The notes: a model not told the origin generated them from the sequence alone. A stretch of 64,000 bases of DNA from Sediminibacterium magnilacihabitans (GCA_002973575.1 PVEQ01000007.1:62001-126000); one strand, 5' to 3'; shown: positions 52,252 to 61,948, counted from the first letter of the stretch. Numbers and translations are program-made.

Positions 52252-54954
52252 TTAATGCTGTTTCTTATAATGATTGACGCGCATCTCGTCTTCATCATCC
52301 ATATCGGGTCCACGTTCAATTTTTCGCCAGTTGATGTCTTTATGATAACGGTTCATGGCTTGCTGTGGATCGAATATCCTTTTATCCGGCATCACAAAAG
52401 TATAAGGGGTATAATTGGGTTTTGTTGTAAAGAAATCGCTGAGCAATGAAGCGGTAGCATCGTACTGGTTTACATAAGAAACACCCAGGATATTGTAGAT
52501 GGTTTTGAGGATCGATCCGAAGTTCGCATGCGTATGTGAAGTGTAACCTCTTTTCACATAAGGACCGGCCATCATCAGCACACTGCGGTGCGCATCGATA
52601 TGATCAACACCTCCCTGGGGATCGTCTTCGGTGATGATCACCAACATGTTTTTCCAGTAAGGCGTGCGTGAGAGGAAATGCAGGATACGTCCTACTGCCA
52701 GGTCGTTATCTGCCATGTATGAATGCACATAAGGATAACCATCCTGCGGTCTTGGTCCGGCGCCATGATCGTTGGGGACCTGCATGGTGATGAGTTGCGG
52801 CATTTTTTCTTTTCCTTTCAGCCATTTTTTGGTGAACTCACTCTCGAACTGCTCCATGCGGAACTGATCGGGGATATTGGTGTTGAAACCTGCGTAATTA
52901 TGACTGGTCCTGCTCCACAGTGCTTTTTGCATGGGTACCATCACACCATGTGCGGCGCCGGTAAGCGTATCATACCATTCTTCCCTTACATGCGCTGTTT
53001 CATTGGCTTCGCCAAAGTTGTAGAATGAAATATGATGCCGTTCCAATGCTTCCCATAAACCACCCGTCTCGGCATAATCTTCCGGATCCATACTGCCGGT
53101 AGAGCCTGGGAACCGGCGCCCGGGCGCTTTTGAAAAAATCTTCGCTGTTTTGTTAACACTTGAATTGGTTTCAACCCACTCATTGGGTATTACGCCCATC
53201 ATCCAGTGATGGCCGTGGATAGAAGCATCGCTGTCGCAATAATAATTGTCGCTGAAAGCAAATTCAGTGGCGGCTTTGGCATGATTGGGCATTACCCTGG
53301 CCTTCGCCACTTTCAGCGTATCATTCTTTCCATACACATTCACATCTACACCAAATCTTGCCAGCGTGGTATCTCCTTTACCGCTTTTCAGTTGTCCGAA
53401 TACTTCATCGTAAGACCTGTTTTCTTTGGTAATGTAAACGATGTATTTTATCGGGCTCTCACGGAGTGCGGGCAAAGGAGGCAAAGGATTTTTAACATCA
53501 TCGGTAACAGCAACGGTTTGCATGGTATTGTCGATGGCCTGTTTGCTATATGCAGCCAACTGCTTGGTATCGGGCATGCGTATTTTCTGGAAAGTAGCCA
53601 GTTGTATATCACCAATATAAGTTCCCTGTACGGGTTTAATAAAACCCTTGCCGCCATTGGGACCTGCCCCCAGGCCACGGCAGCTGATCACATAGATTTC
53701 CTGTTCATCTTTCGATAACAGCACCCGTGTTGGTCCCCAGCCGGTTGGAATAAGTCCTTTTGTTTGACCGCTGGCAACATCGATCACCGCTACTGCATTA
53801 AAGCCAAGGAGCACTACATACAATGTTTTTTCATCACGACTCAATGTAAGGCCAAAGGGCAGCAACCCACGGTAATGATCAATGCGGTTATCTACTTTGA
53901 TGGGGATATGATCCACGATCTTGTGATTCGCATAATCGATGACGGAAATGTTGTCGTTGGTTGCATTGGTTACATAAGCATAGCGGCTGCCTACAGCAAT
54001 GGAGTTGGGACTGGCGCCACCTACTACTTCAGCTCCTTCTACCATCTGGCCAATCTGGTGGCCGGTTTTAAACCGGTCTATCACCTGGTTGCTGGCAAGA
54101 TCAATGGTATAAACACTCATGGCTTCAGGTGCAGAAGGACTTCCCACACCAGGTATTTTCTCGCCATTGATCGTTGTGCCTTCGATGGATGCTGCGCTGT
54201 TATCGGCATACGGATGCCAGGGGATCATCGTACGCTCGTAATTCGTTTTATCAACCCCCTCGATCAACGGATAGGCGTACATACCCACATTGGCTACCAT
54301 GGCCATTTTATTGCCTGGCGTTAATGCCAACCCGAATGGTAAACGGCCGGCGGGAATGGAAGCGGTGATCTTTTTACCAGCCAGGTCATATCGCACAAGA
54401 CGAAAATTTGCCCTGTCCAGCACCAGGAGCTCATGATCCTGTTCATTCAATACCAGGTCTGAAGTAAAGCTGTCTTCAAAATCAATCCCATTGACCATTC
54501 CGTTCAATGAAAGAGAGTCGATACGCTGCAACTTTTCTATATCATATATGATCACAGCGCCATTATCACCTCCGCTGAGGTACACGGTTTTGGAGTCGTT
54601 GGCAAAAGCAACGCCCAGGAAAGAACCATTGGATAAAGGGGAGACGATTTTTTTATCGTAACTGGGTACCCTGGTAGCATCCAGGGAGCGCAGGTCTATG
54701 ATGGTAAATACGCCATTGTGCAGTGTTACTGCTTTTTTCCCGTCGGGAGATAAGGCCATGCCAAAAGGGTCGTGCGTAATGCGGATCAGCTCGCCGGCCG
54801 GTGTTACCTGCCTGCCGCTTGGCAGTACAGACACTCCTTTTTCGGCGATTGTACAAAAGGCATTCCGGCCCGGTACCTGTAAAGTGTTTACAACTTGTGC
54901 CTGTGTTAACAGGAATGAAGAAACGAGAAGAAGAGACAGTAAATACTTTTTCAT
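52252..54954 (-). CDS. YncE-type beta-propeller / phosphoesterase fusion
   Basis: 900 residues. Sec signal MKKYLLSLLLVSSFLLTQAQ, then a seven-bladed YncE-like propeller at about 35-470 (repeats such as FAISPDG-like FGMALSPDGKKAVTL, FGLALTPGNKMAMVANVG, FGLTLSRDEKTLYVVL, YVTNATNDNISVIDYANHKI). The C-terminal half (about 500-880) is an alkaline-phosphatase/phospholipase C-like domain: KYIVYITKENRSYDEVFGQ, ATEFAFSDNYYCDSDASIHGH, ITMQVPNDHGAGPRPQDGYPY and VIITEDDPQGGVDHIDAHRS. Probably periplasmic phosphatase or phospholipase. Upstream in-frame ATG adds 33 non-signal residues and was rejected. Confidence 0.9.
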   Translation of the reverse strand: MKKYLLSLLLVSSFLLTQAQVVNTLQVPGRNAFCTIAEKGVSVLPSGRQVTPAGELIRITHDPFGMALSPDGKKAVTLHNGVFTIIDLRSLDATRVPSYDKKIVSPLSNGSFLGVAFANDSKTVYLSGGDNGAVIIYDIEKLQRIDSLSLNGMVNGIDFEDSFTSDLVLNEQDHELLVLDRANFRLVRYDLAGKKITASIPAGRLPFGLALTPGNKMAMVANVGMYAYPLIEGVDKTNYERTMIPWHPYADNSAASIEGTTINGEKIPGVGSPSAPEAMSVYTIDLASNQVIDRFKTGHQIGQMVEGAEVVGGASPNSIAVGSRYAYVTNATNDNISVIDYANHKIVDHIPIKVDNRIDHYRGLLPFGLTLSRDEKTLYVVLLGFNAVAVIDVASGQTKGLIPTGWGPTRVLLSKDEQEIYVISCRGLGAGPNGGKGFIKPVQGTYIGDIQLATFQKIRMPDTKQLAAYSKQAIDNTMQTVAVTDDVKNPLPPLPALRESPIKYIVYITKENRSYDEVFGQLKSGKGDTTLARFGVDVNVYGKNDTLKVAKARVMPNHAKAATEFAFSDNYYCDSDASIHGHHWMMGVIPNEWVETNSSVNKTAKIFSKAPGRRFPGSTGSMDPEDYAETGGLWEALERHHISFYNFGEANETAHVREEWYDTLTGAAHGVMVPMQKALWSRTSHNYAGFNTNIPDQFRMEQFESEFTKKWLKGKEKMPQLITMQVPNDHGAGPRPQDGYPYVHSYMADNDLAVGRILHFLSRTPYWKNMLVIITEDDPQGGVDHIDAHRSVLMMAGPYVKRGYTSHTHANFGSILKTIYNILGVSYVNQYDATASLLSDFFTTKPNYTPYTFVMPDKRIFDPQQAMNRYHKDINWRKIERGPDMDDEDEMRVNHYKKQH

Positions 54955-55009
54955 GTTGCAATTTAGCAGAAATATGATGCTGCAGCTTTTGCTGCAAGTT
55001 ATCCTATGA

Positions 55010-55786
55010 TTAATACTTTTCAATAACACCCAATCCGAATAAAGCGAAATCATATTTCACAGGATCCTGTGGGTCCAATGTATGCAGGTAGGCAGTCAAT
55101 TCCATCGCCGCCTGCCAATCGATTTGTTTTCTTTCCAGGATATGGAAACGTTTGGCAACCCGGGCCACATGAAGATCGATAGGGCAAACCAGTTGCGCCG
55201 GCCTGATCTTTTTCCAGAGACCAAAATCAACGCCTTTGGTATCACTGCGAACCATCCATCGCAAAAACATATTGAGCCGTTTACAGGTAGAGCCTTTATA
55301 AGGAGTGGCAATGTGTTTTTTAGTACGGAGAGGCACATGCTCCAGCGAAAAAAAATATTCGTGAAAGTGGATCAGGTTGTTTTCTACAGTGGAAGAAGCT
55401 CCCTGATCAGGACCCATCAAAAAAGCATCTTCCAGAGAATCGTAACGGCTGTAATGGAATTGCAGAAATGCGATGAAATAAAGCAGGTCGGTGCTGTTGA
55501 AAGTCCGGTGCTTAAAGCCCAGCAATTTTTTCAGTTCAGCATCGCTATGATGAAGACAAAATTCATGTGGCCTGCGATCCATCAACTGCATCAATTCCCT
55601 TGATTTGCCGATGATGGTGGTTCTGTTACCCCAGGCGAATATGGAAGCGAAGAACCCGGCAATTTCTATATCCTGCTTTTTAGAAAAGTCGTGGGGAACG
55701 CAGATGGGATCATCTTTGATGAAAGCGGGCCTGTTGTACAGATCCGCTTTTTCATCAAAGAAAGCTTTTAATGAAGCAGGCTTCAT
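55010..55786 (-). CDS. TIGR02757 (DUF2400) family protein
   Basis: 258 residues of the TIGR02757 family, conserved in Bacteroidota and other phyla: FIKDDPICVPHDFSKKQDIEIAGFFASIFAWGNRTTIIGK near the start and DTKGVDFGLWKKIRPAQLVCPIDLHVARVAKRF later. The fold resembles the HhH-type DNA glycosylase/endonuclease III group (helix-rich, with LVCPIDLHVARVA near the position of the HhH-GPD Asp/Lys), but activity is unproven. It lies 10 bp downstream of the cystathionine enzyme gene on the same strand. Confidence 0.9.
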   Translation of the reverse strand: MKPASLKAFFDEKADLYNRPAFIKDDPICVPHDFSKKQDIEIAGFFASIFAWGNRTTIIGKSRELMQLMDRRPHEFCLHHSDAELKKLLGFKHRTFNSTDLLYFIAFLQFHYSRYDSLEDAFLMGPDQGASSTVENNLIHFHEYFFSLEHVPLRTKKHIATPYKGSTCKRLNMFLRWMVRSDTKGVDFGLWKKIRPAQLVCPIDLHVARVAKRFHILERKQIDWQAAMELTAYLHTLDPQDPVKYDFALFGLGVIEKY

Positions 55787-55796
55787 AACCGGCAGT

Positions 55797-56936
55797 TTAC
55801 CCGATGGCCTGGTTGAGATCGGCTATGAGATCGTCCACATCTTCTATACCCACACTCAGGCGGATAAGGCTGTCGCTGAGACCGTTTTTAATACGTTCTT
55901 CCCGCGGAATAGAAGCGTGGGTCATGGATGCGGGGTGATTGATCAGTGATTCAACACCTCCAAGGCTTTCGGCGAGTGCAAATACTTTGGTGCCGGCCAA
56001 TACTTTTCTTGCTGTTTCCGCGCTGTCATCTTTCAATTCGAAACTCATCATACCACCGAAGCCACGCATTTGTTTGCCGGCAACAGCATAACCCGGATGA
56101 TCGGTGAAACCGCACCAGTATACCTTGCCTACTTTGGGGTGATTGCGTAAGAAATGCGCTATCTTCTCGCCGTTCTCGCAATGACGCTGCATGCGTACGT
56201 GCAGGGTTTTGATGCCTCTTAATACGAGGAAACAGTCTTGCGGACCCGGAACGGCGCCGCAGCTTTTCTGTATGAAATACAATTGTTCTCTCAGGTTGGC
56301 ATCATTCATCACCAGGCAGCCCTGTATCACATCGCTGTGTCCGCCCAGGTATTTGGTGGCAGAATGCATAACGATGTCTGCACCCAGGTCTAACGGATTC
56401 TGTAAGTAAGGCGATGCGAACGTGTTGTCTACGCAAAGCAGCACATTTGCTTTTTTAGCAATGGCCGCAACAGCCGCAATATCTGTAATGTTCATCAGCG
56501 GATTGGTGGGCGTTTCAATCCAGATGAGTTTGGTGGCGGGTGAAATGGCTTTGCTGATATTGGCAGCATCCGTAGTATCAACATAAGTGAAGCGGATGCC
56601 GAATTTGGCAAATACTTTGGTGAACAAGCGATAAGTGCCTCCATACATGTCGTTGGCAGCGATCACTTCGTCGCCGGGTGCCAGCAGTTTGATCACAGCA
56701 TCGGTGGCAGCCACACCGCTGCTGAATGCCAGTCCATACTTCCCGTTCTCGATCTGTGCGTAAGCATCTTCCAGCGCTTTACGGGTAGGGTTTTGACTAC
56801 GGGCATATTCATATCCTTTGTTTACGCCAGGGGCTTCCTGTACATAAGTAGAAGTCTGGTAAATGGGTGTCATGATGGCACCTGTGGAGGGGTCAGGCTC
56901 AGTGCCTGCATGTATGTATTTGGTTGCAAGTTTCAT
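55797..56936 (-). CDS. Cystathionine gamma-synthase / gamma-lyase
   Basis: 379-residue fold-type I PLP enzyme of the Cys/Met metabolism family. PLP lysine in MHSATKYLGGHSDVIQG near 200; phosphate and ring contacts in SSGVAATDAVI, YGGTYRLF and ETPTNPLMNITD. The C-terminal SLGGVESLINHPASMTHASIPREER is the class signature. Synthase (metB) and lyase (mccB/cth) cannot be told apart confidently from sequence alone; no other sulfur genes are adjacent. First of a run with the TIGR02757 gene; a DUF2911 gene lies 9 bp upstream. Confidence 0.93.
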   Translation of the reverse strand: MKLATKYIHAGTEPDPSTGAIMTPIYQTSTYVQEAPGVNKGYEYARSQNPTRKALEDAYAQIENGKYGLAFSSGVAATDAVIKLLAPGDEVIAANDMYGGTYRLFTKVFAKFGIRFTYVDTTDAANISKAISPATKLIWIETPTNPLMNITDIAAVAAIAKKANVLLCVDNTFASPYLQNPLDLGADIVMHSATKYLGGHSDVIQGCLVMNDANLREQLYFIQKSCGAVPGPQDCFLVLRGIKTLHVRMQRHCENGEKIAHFLRNHPKVGKVYWCGFTDHPGYAVAGKQMRGFGGMMSFELKDDSAETARKVLAGTKVFALAESLGGVESLINHPASMTHASIPREERIKNGLSDSLIRLSVGIEDVDDLIADLNQAIG

Positions 56937-56945
56937 AAAACTAAA

Positions 56946-57554
56946 TTAGTTCTTTTTTGGTGTGTTCTTTTTGGAAGGTTGCGGATTATCACCATTGAGG
57001 GTGATGGGCATTACAGCTTTGAGATTGTCCCATAAAATAATGAGATTGGCGCCGTTCCTGGCATCATCGAAATACATGGTGAAAGCTTCCACGACTTCGT
57101 TGTTGCGGCCCACTTCAATATCGGTTCTCAGCACATCTTTGCGGCTATCATAAGTAAAGCTGCCCCAGCAATAATTGTCGCGGTTGATGATGATGGTCCA
57201 TTTGTTTTCGCTGGGAATGCAATACATGGTATACCTTCCTGCGGGCAGCAATTTACCCCCTATGCGTACATTCTTAAACAGTTCCAGCTCAGTAGATTCA
57301 TTGGCACCCAAACGCCATAACTCATTGTATTTGATGATGCCGCCAAAGATGTCGCGGCCGCTTTTCAGGGGGCGGCTATAGATCAGTCGCGCTACCGGCT
57401 GGTCTTTGGCCTTACCACTCATCCTGAGGATAGGATAATTGTCTGGCCAATAACTCATATCCATAGGAGATTTGTCCAGTTCGGTAGGTTTCTGTTGTGC
57501 TTGGGAAGCAAAGGAACACACGATGAGCAGGCAGCCCAGTACAATCGATCTCAT
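56946..57554 (-). CDS. DUF2911 secreted protein
   Basis: 202 residues with a Sec signal (MRSIVLGCLLIVCSFASQAQ). Core DUF2911 motifs: ARLIYSRPLKSGRDIFGGII, YNELWRLGANESTELELFKNVRIGGKLLPAGRYTMYCIPSE, and YYDSRKD-like FTYDSRKDVLRTDIEV. Predicted beta-sandwich in the periplasm, function unknown. The WRLGANEST element is nearly invariant in the family. Starts 27 bp downstream of the end of the ACP phosphodiesterase-like gene, which is on the same strand. Confidence 0.9.
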   Translation of the reverse strand: MRSIVLGCLLIVCSFASQAQQKPTELDKSPMDMSYWPDNYPILRMSGKAKDQPVARLIYSRPLKSGRDIFGGIIKYNELWRLGANESTELELFKNVRIGGKLLPAGRYTMYCIPSENKWTIIINRDNYCWGSFTYDSRKDVLRTDIEVGRNNEVVEAFTMYFDDARNGANLIILWDNLKAVMPITLNGDNPQPSKKNTPKKN

Positions 57555-57581
57555 GTAGAAAATTTTGGCAAAGATAAATGG

Positions 57582-58178
57582 CTATTGCTTCATGAGAGCA
57601 ACCAGGGTTTCTTTAGCAAAGTTTTTAACATCGGGGAAGAATTGCTGATAAGCCTCTCCGAGGCTGTGATAGTGGGTTTCAAATAATGCAAAAACATCAT
57701 CCGACTCGGCCGTCAGGTAACGGGCCCTTGATGCCAGTCCCTTGAAACTTCTGCTGATGCCCCAGTCGAACCGGTAATTATAGAGCCAGTTCTGGCGGCT
57801 CATAAACGGAAGCATGCTGGCGAAACTTTCGGGAAGTACCGGCCGGGAAAGGAACAACTGGTCATACACTTCACCCGCGAACATACTCCAGTCTTTTTCC
57901 TGCATTTCTCCCGGATCCAATGCAAGAAAATGATCATATACAATATCCATAAAAGCACCGGCATAACGCCCTGCTGCGGGCTTGAGATATTGTTTGGCTT
58001 TTAAAGTGGCTGAATGCGAATCGGTAAAAGCATCGATGGCCCTATGCAGGCGGATGCCTTGCTGGATGCCGGGAGTATAATCGAACTGCTGCTTACCCTT
58101 TACAAAATCACTGATCATGTTCCCAATCAGGATATCGGGCTGGTGAAAAGAAAGGTATGCATGTGCGAGATAATTCAT
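57582..58178 (-). CDS. ACP phosphodiesterase-like protein (AcpH/DUF479)
   Basis: 198 residues. MNYLAHAYLSFHQPDILIGNMISDFVKG at the N-terminus and GIRLHRAIDAFTDSHSATLKAKQYL match the acyl-carrier-protein phosphodiesterase family, which removes phosphopantetheine from holo-ACP. His and Asp residues of an HD-like metal site are visible (AHAYLS; GNMISDF; LHRAID; DIVYDHFLA). In vivo role of such paralogues is not always ACP turnover. Confidence 0.9.
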   Translation of the reverse strand: MNYLAHAYLSFHQPDILIGNMISDFVKGKQQFDYTPGIQQGIRLHRAIDAFTDSHSATLKAKQYLKPAAGRYAGAFMDIVYDHFLALDPGEMQEKDWSMFAGEVYDQLFLSRPVLPESFASMLPFMSRQNWLYNYRFDWGISRSFKGLASRARYLTAESDDVFALFETHYHSLGEAYQQFFPDVKNFAKETLVALMKQ

Positions 58179-58469
58179 AGGAATATGAAGTTAGTTCTTT
58201 CCGTTCATCCCATCTGTTAACACACTGTTTACAATTTGATCCAGCGAACCGACATTTCCAGGTAATTGGCTGGATCGGCTGTAATGCTTTGCAGTATTGG
58301 ATTACAGGTTATTGTTAACGATCCTTAACATTGGCATTAACACCGCTCATAACAATCGAAAGCAGAAAGCCGGTTACCGGTCATAATTGAAAAAAAAAGG
58401 GAAAAATGCAGGATACTTTTGACTTGCCATTGAGAGAAAAGCAAATCATTATATAAAAAAACTACCACC
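58179..58469. other. Intergenic region before the PepSY-like gene
   Basis: 291 bp between divergent genes. It contains several GTTAAC-type hexamers (58215, 58313) and AT-rich tracts, presumably the two promoters, but no site that I can define with the TTTG-N19-TAnnTTTG rule. Confidence 0.4.
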
Positions 58470-58907
58470 ATGAAAAAATTATTCCTTGCAGTATTGATTG
58501 CTGCATCAATCGGAACCAGCGCATTCGCTGCCGATATTACACACCTGAATTATCGTGTTAAGTCTGCTTTCGAAGCAACATTCGCCGGTGCAACCAATGT
58601 TAGCTGGCACATCAATCCTCAATTCATTTCTTTTGCCTTTGAATTGAACAATGAAAAGATGGAAGCATTTTATTCATCCGACGGAGAGCAGATCGGTATG
58701 AGCCGCCACGTAAGTTTCGACAAACTGCCCGCATCTGCTGTTAAAAAGATCCAGAAGAATTACCCCGATTACCAGGTAAAAGAGGCCGTTAAAATGGATC
58801 TCAATGGCGAATCGAATTATTATGTATCACTCGAGAACGGAAACCTGAAGCGGATACTGGAAGTATCAGAGTTTGGCAGGGTTAGCTTATTTAGCAATAG
58901 GAAATAA
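58470..58907 (+). CDS. PepSY-like secreted protein
   Basis: 145 residues with a clear signal peptide (MKKLFLAVLIAASIGTSAFA). The mature part has two repeats of the PepSY-like/DUF2874 pattern: VKSAFEATFAGATNVSWHIN...FISFAFELNNEKMEAFYSSDGEQIG and LPASAVKKIQKNYPDYQVKEAVKMDLNGESNYYVSLEN. Such proteins are abundant in Bacteroidota periplasm; the function is unknown. Followed after 24 bp by a good terminator. Confidence 0.85.
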   Translation: MKKLFLAVLIAASIGTSAFAADITHLNYRVKSAFEATFAGATNVSWHINPQFISFAFELNNEKMEAFYSSDGEQIGMSRHVSFDKLPASAVKKIQKNYPDYQVKEAVKMDLNGESNYYVSLENGNLKRILEVSEFGRVSLFSNRK

Positions 58908-58931
58908 ACGAGGTTCGATTAGTTGGTTTAC

Positions 58932-58957
58932 AGCCTGGCCATGCGCCGGGCTTTTTT
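58932..58957 (+). terminator. Intrinsic terminator after the PepSY-like gene
   Basis: AGCCTGGC and GCCGGGCT form an 8-bp stem (one G-U) around CATGC, followed by six T residues. It overlaps the end of the convergent deacetylase gene by two bases and serves the plus-strand gene. Confidence 0.8.
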
Positions 58958-59729
58958 ATTGCAGGTAATCCCTGATGGCAATGAATTCCCCTTCTTCACG
59001 AAAATCTTTTATCAATTGCCATAAACGTTCGAGCAAGGGCGCACCACAAGGTTTCCGGGTATAAGCAGGCAGTCCATAATGACTGATATCGACAAATTCC
59101 CAGGGATGAAAATACAGGCACACATAGCCATCTTTCCGGAGGGTTTGTTTTACCAGTGTTTTGAAAAAAGGATAGGGGAAGTTTTTAAAGCTCAGCCAGA
59201 ACAACGGGATGCGCAAATGCGGTGAGACCGATGTTGGCAGGCGGGTGAGCTCTTGGTCTGTATAAATGGTACGTGGCAGGTTGAGGTGGTTGTATCGACC
59301 AGGAATCCAGGTTGGGTTGATCGAAGAATCGTAGCGATAACCTGCTTTTTTTACTTCCTCTATATCCACTGCGCGCATTCTGGGCATGCGAAAACCAACT
59401 ACTGATTGGCCGCTGATCTGCTCCAGTTGCTGTTTTGATTCAAGCAGGTGCTCATTGGAAAAATTGGAATGATAAAAACTGTGGGAAGCTATTTCATGCT
59501 TTGCGGCCAATGCACGGATGGCATCGGGATAATGCATGGCGAAATTTGCAGTGGTGAATAGCGTGGCGGTGATCTCTTCCTCATTCAAAACTGGCAGGAT
59601 GGCATCCAAACCGGCTTTACCCATTTCCATTTGCGTGGCCGGGTCGATGGGAATTCCGTATTCCAGCGGCATATCAAATTCTTCTACATCGAAGCTCAAT
59701 AATATGTATCGGGAAGGGTGTTGCATCAT
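58956..59729 (-). CDS. Polysaccharide deacetylase (NodB-fold)
   Basis: 257 residues. NodB motifs: YILLSFDVEEFDMP (metal Asp pair), ASHSFYHSNFSNEHLLESKQQL (H-x3-H), MRAVDIEEVKKAGYRYDSSINPT, and CLYFHPWEFVDIS at the end. Related DUF3473-type enzymes act on exopolysaccharide or cell-wall glycans. No signal peptide, so cytoplasmic or membrane-side substrate. The start overlaps the upstream gene's stop (ATGA in ATGATG); the second ATG is equally possible. Last gene of a three-gene glycan operon. Confidence 0.9.
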   Translation of the reverse strand: MMQHPSRYILLSFDVEEFDMPLEYGIPIDPATQMEMGKAGLDAILPVLNEEEITATLFTTANFAMHYPDAIRALAAKHEIASHSFYHSNFSNEHLLESKQQLEQISGQSVVGFRMPRMRAVDIEEVKKAGYRYDSSINPTWIPGRYNHLNLPRTIYTDQELTRLPTSVSPHLRIPLFWLSFKNFPYPFFKTLVKQTLRKDGYVCLYFHPWEFVDISHYGLPAYTRKPCGAPLLERLWQLIKDFREEGEFIAIRDYLQ

Positions 59730-60946
59730 GTATGAGCGGGCTGTGAATTCAATTTGTCCATGCTGATATGCAGGAATTGTTTCCGCCAGATCTGTATCAA
59801 TAAGACCAACCATAGCAGGAAACAGGGCAATGCCTTAAGCGAATATGGCCTTACAAAATGTTCCCGTACATAAGGAGTGAAAATATCGGAATAAGAGAAA
59901 CTGGTGAGCAGCAGAGCGAAAATAAAAAAAGCAGTGGCCCACCTGGATGCAGATTGCAGAACGAACCAGATGCAGACAGCAGGAAATGCAATGATATAAG
60001 TGGGCGATTCTGCGCTGGTGGTAAATATTACGGTAGTGATCAGCACCGAGCAGAGCAGGTATAAGCGATAACGAACATCGTTGAAATATTTGAACTGCAG
60101 GTATTGGGATGCAAACAACAATACAGCAGGAACCGTAACGAAATAATTCCTGAGCGCCTGGTAATGAAAGATACGCCTGATCATACCCATCACCGAAATG
60201 TCCTGGAAATCATTGCGAATGTCCATACGCGCATTCCTGAGGTCTTTGAAACGCAGTTCGGTAAACCAATCCACATAAGATTGTGTAATGAATGCACGGG
60301 TAGATATCAGCATAGGAGCGAGGAAGAATACCACCGACCATACAATGGCCCATCCGATGAATTTGATCTTGTTCTTGCTGAAAAAGAAAAACGCAAATCC
60401 CACGACCCCATACAATTTGATAAAAGTGGCCAGCATGATGAAAAACAACGCCCAGGCTTCTTTCCCGCGGGTGATGAATACGAATCCCAGTATGATGAAA
60501 GCGCCGATCATGGCATTGCTCTGCATCCATTCTGCCGCGATCATCATTTCATGGGCAGAGAAAATGAGGATGGCATTTTTCCATTTTTCGGCAATGGGCA
60601 ACATACGGATAGCTGCATACAGGATGGCTGTGTTCAACATCACCCATAATATCACGCCCAGCCAATTCGGCAGCAAAGCAAAAGGAGCAATGACCAGGCT
60701 GAAAACCGGGCCATAATGATTGTAATCCTGGTATTCGGCGGGATAGGCCAGGTAGAGGTTCTGCTGATGAATGGTATGTTCGAAGACTCCTTTAAAAATC
60801 AGATAATTGTTACCCGTACTCTTGGCATATTCCAGCACCACGCCTATGAAGGCCAGTCCGAACCAGAGTACGGTTGCAAAATTTCTGTTGTAAAGAATAT
60901 TGGCGAAAAATGATTTGAAGGAACGATTGGTATCAGTAGGGGACAT
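59726..60946 (-). CDS. GT87/DUF2029-type polytopic glycosyltransferase
   Basis: 406 residues with about ten hydrophobic segments (VLWFGLAFIGVVLEY; GPVFSLVIAPFALLPNWLGVILWVMLN; AWALFFIMLATFIKLYGVVGFAFFFF). The loop NHYGPVFSL and the AEWMQSN region fit DUF2029 (GT-C fold) proteins, which use polyprenyl-phosphate sugars. The start chosen (MSPTDTNRSFKSF) is 4 bp after the stop of the GtrB-like gene; an upstream ATG overlaps that gene. Together with the polyprenyl-phosphate glycosyltransferase it suggests sugar transfer on the periplasmic side. Confidence 0.85.
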   Translation of the reverse strand: MSPTDTNRSFKSFFANILYNRNFATVLWFGLAFIGVVLEYAKSTGNNYLIFKGVFEHTIHQQNLYLAYPAEYQDYNHYGPVFSLVIAPFALLPNWLGVILWVMLNTAILYAAIRMLPIAEKWKNAILIFSAHEMMIAAEWMQSNAMIGAFIILGFVFITRGKEAWALFFIMLATFIKLYGVVGFAFFFFSKNKIKFIGWAIVWSVVFFLAPMLISTRAFITQSYVDWFTELRFKDLRNARMDIRNDFQDISVMGMIRRIFHYQALRNYFVTVPAVLLFASQYLQFKYFNDVRYRLYLLCSVLITTVIFTTSAESPTYIIAFPAVCIWFVLQSASRWATAFFIFALLLTSFSYSDIFTPYVREHFVRPYSLKALPCFLLWLVLLIQIWRKQFLHISMDKLNSQPAHT

Positions 60947-60950
60947 AGTA

Positions 60951-61880
60951 TCAGGAAAGATTGGATTCTTTAACAATATAATGGGGGCGTTGTTTGCTTT
61001 GCATGAACAGCTTGCCAAGATAGAGACCTATAATACCCAGGATCATCAGTTGCAGTCCCCCAAAGAATGCAATGGTGGCGATGATGGAACTCCATCCTGA
61101 GATCGTATGGCCAAAATAATAACTATAACCGATATAGGGAATGTATAAGAGCGACAGCAATGAAAAGCTGAGACCCAGGTAAGTAGCAATGTACAGGGGT
61201 TTTGTGCTGAAAGAAGTGATGCCCCTGATGGCCAGTTTGGTCAGTTGCCGGGTATTGTATTTGGAACGGCCGCTGTGACGTTCTTCAGGTACATAAGGCA
61301 GTCCCTTCTGGGCAAAACCGATCCATTTGATCAGCCCCCTGAAAAAGGGCTCGTCTTCAGACATGGTATTTAAAATGTCTACCACTTTTTTGTCGAGCAG
61401 CCTGAAATCGGAAATACCATCTTCCAGTTCCAGGTCGGATAGGTTGTTAATAATACTATAGAACAGTCCCGAACTAACTTTATTCATTCTGCTGGCGTGC
61501 TCATTTTTGCTTTCACGGTAAGCATATACCACTTCATTGCCGTTTTCCCAATGTTCCAAAAAAGCAGGGATGAGTGTTGGCGGGTGCTGCAGGTCGGCAT
61601 CCATGGTAATCACCGCATCTCCATGGGCTTTTGACAACCCGGCGCTGAGGGCGCTGTCTTTACCGAAATTGCGCGACAGCAGGATATAAGATACTTGCCG
61701 GTTAGCTGCAGCAAGCTGCCTGAGCACATTGGCCGATGCATCGGTACTGCCATCGTCGATGAAAATGATCTCAAAATCATAATCCAGTGCAGAGAAGACA
61801 TGTGCAACCGCTTCCGTAACTTTTGGAATATTGGTTGCTTCGTTGAACGCTGGTATGACTATCGAGACCTTTTTTTTCAT
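60951..61880 (-). CDS. Polyprenyl-phosphate glycosyltransferase (GtrB/DPM1-like GT2)
   Basis: 309 residues. VSIVIPAFNEATNIPKVTEAV at the N-terminus, IIFIDDGSTDAS near 40, DADLQHPPTLIPAF (DxD) near 95, and FRGLIKWIGFAQKGLPYVPEERHSGRSKYN near 196. Two C-terminal membrane helices (YIATYLGLSFSLLSLLYIPYI; IIATIAFFGGLQLMILGIIGLYLGK) match the GtrB fold. Transfers a sugar to undecaprenyl phosphate for flipping, supplying the GT-C enzyme encoded next. Head of the operon, divergent from the deoxyhypusine synthase-like gene. Confidence 0.93.
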   Translation of the reverse strand: MKKKVSIVIPAFNEATNIPKVTEAVAHVFSALDYDFEIIFIDDGSTDASANVLRQLAAANRQVSYILLSRNFGKDSALSAGLSKAHGDAVITMDADLQHPPTLIPAFLEHWENGNEVVYAYRESKNEHASRMNKVSSGLFYSIINNLSDLELEDGISDFRLLDKKVVDILNTMSEDEPFFRGLIKWIGFAQKGLPYVPEERHSGRSKYNTRQLTKLAIRGITSFSTKPLYIATYLGLSFSLLSLLYIPYIGYSYYFGHTISGWSSIIATIAFFGGLQLMILGIIGLYLGKLFMQSKQRPHYIVKESNLS

Positions 61881-61948
61881 GAGCAGAGGATGGCAGGTAA
61901 CAAAAATAGTTTCAAAAAAATTACTTTTGCCCCCTAAAATCGGAAATA

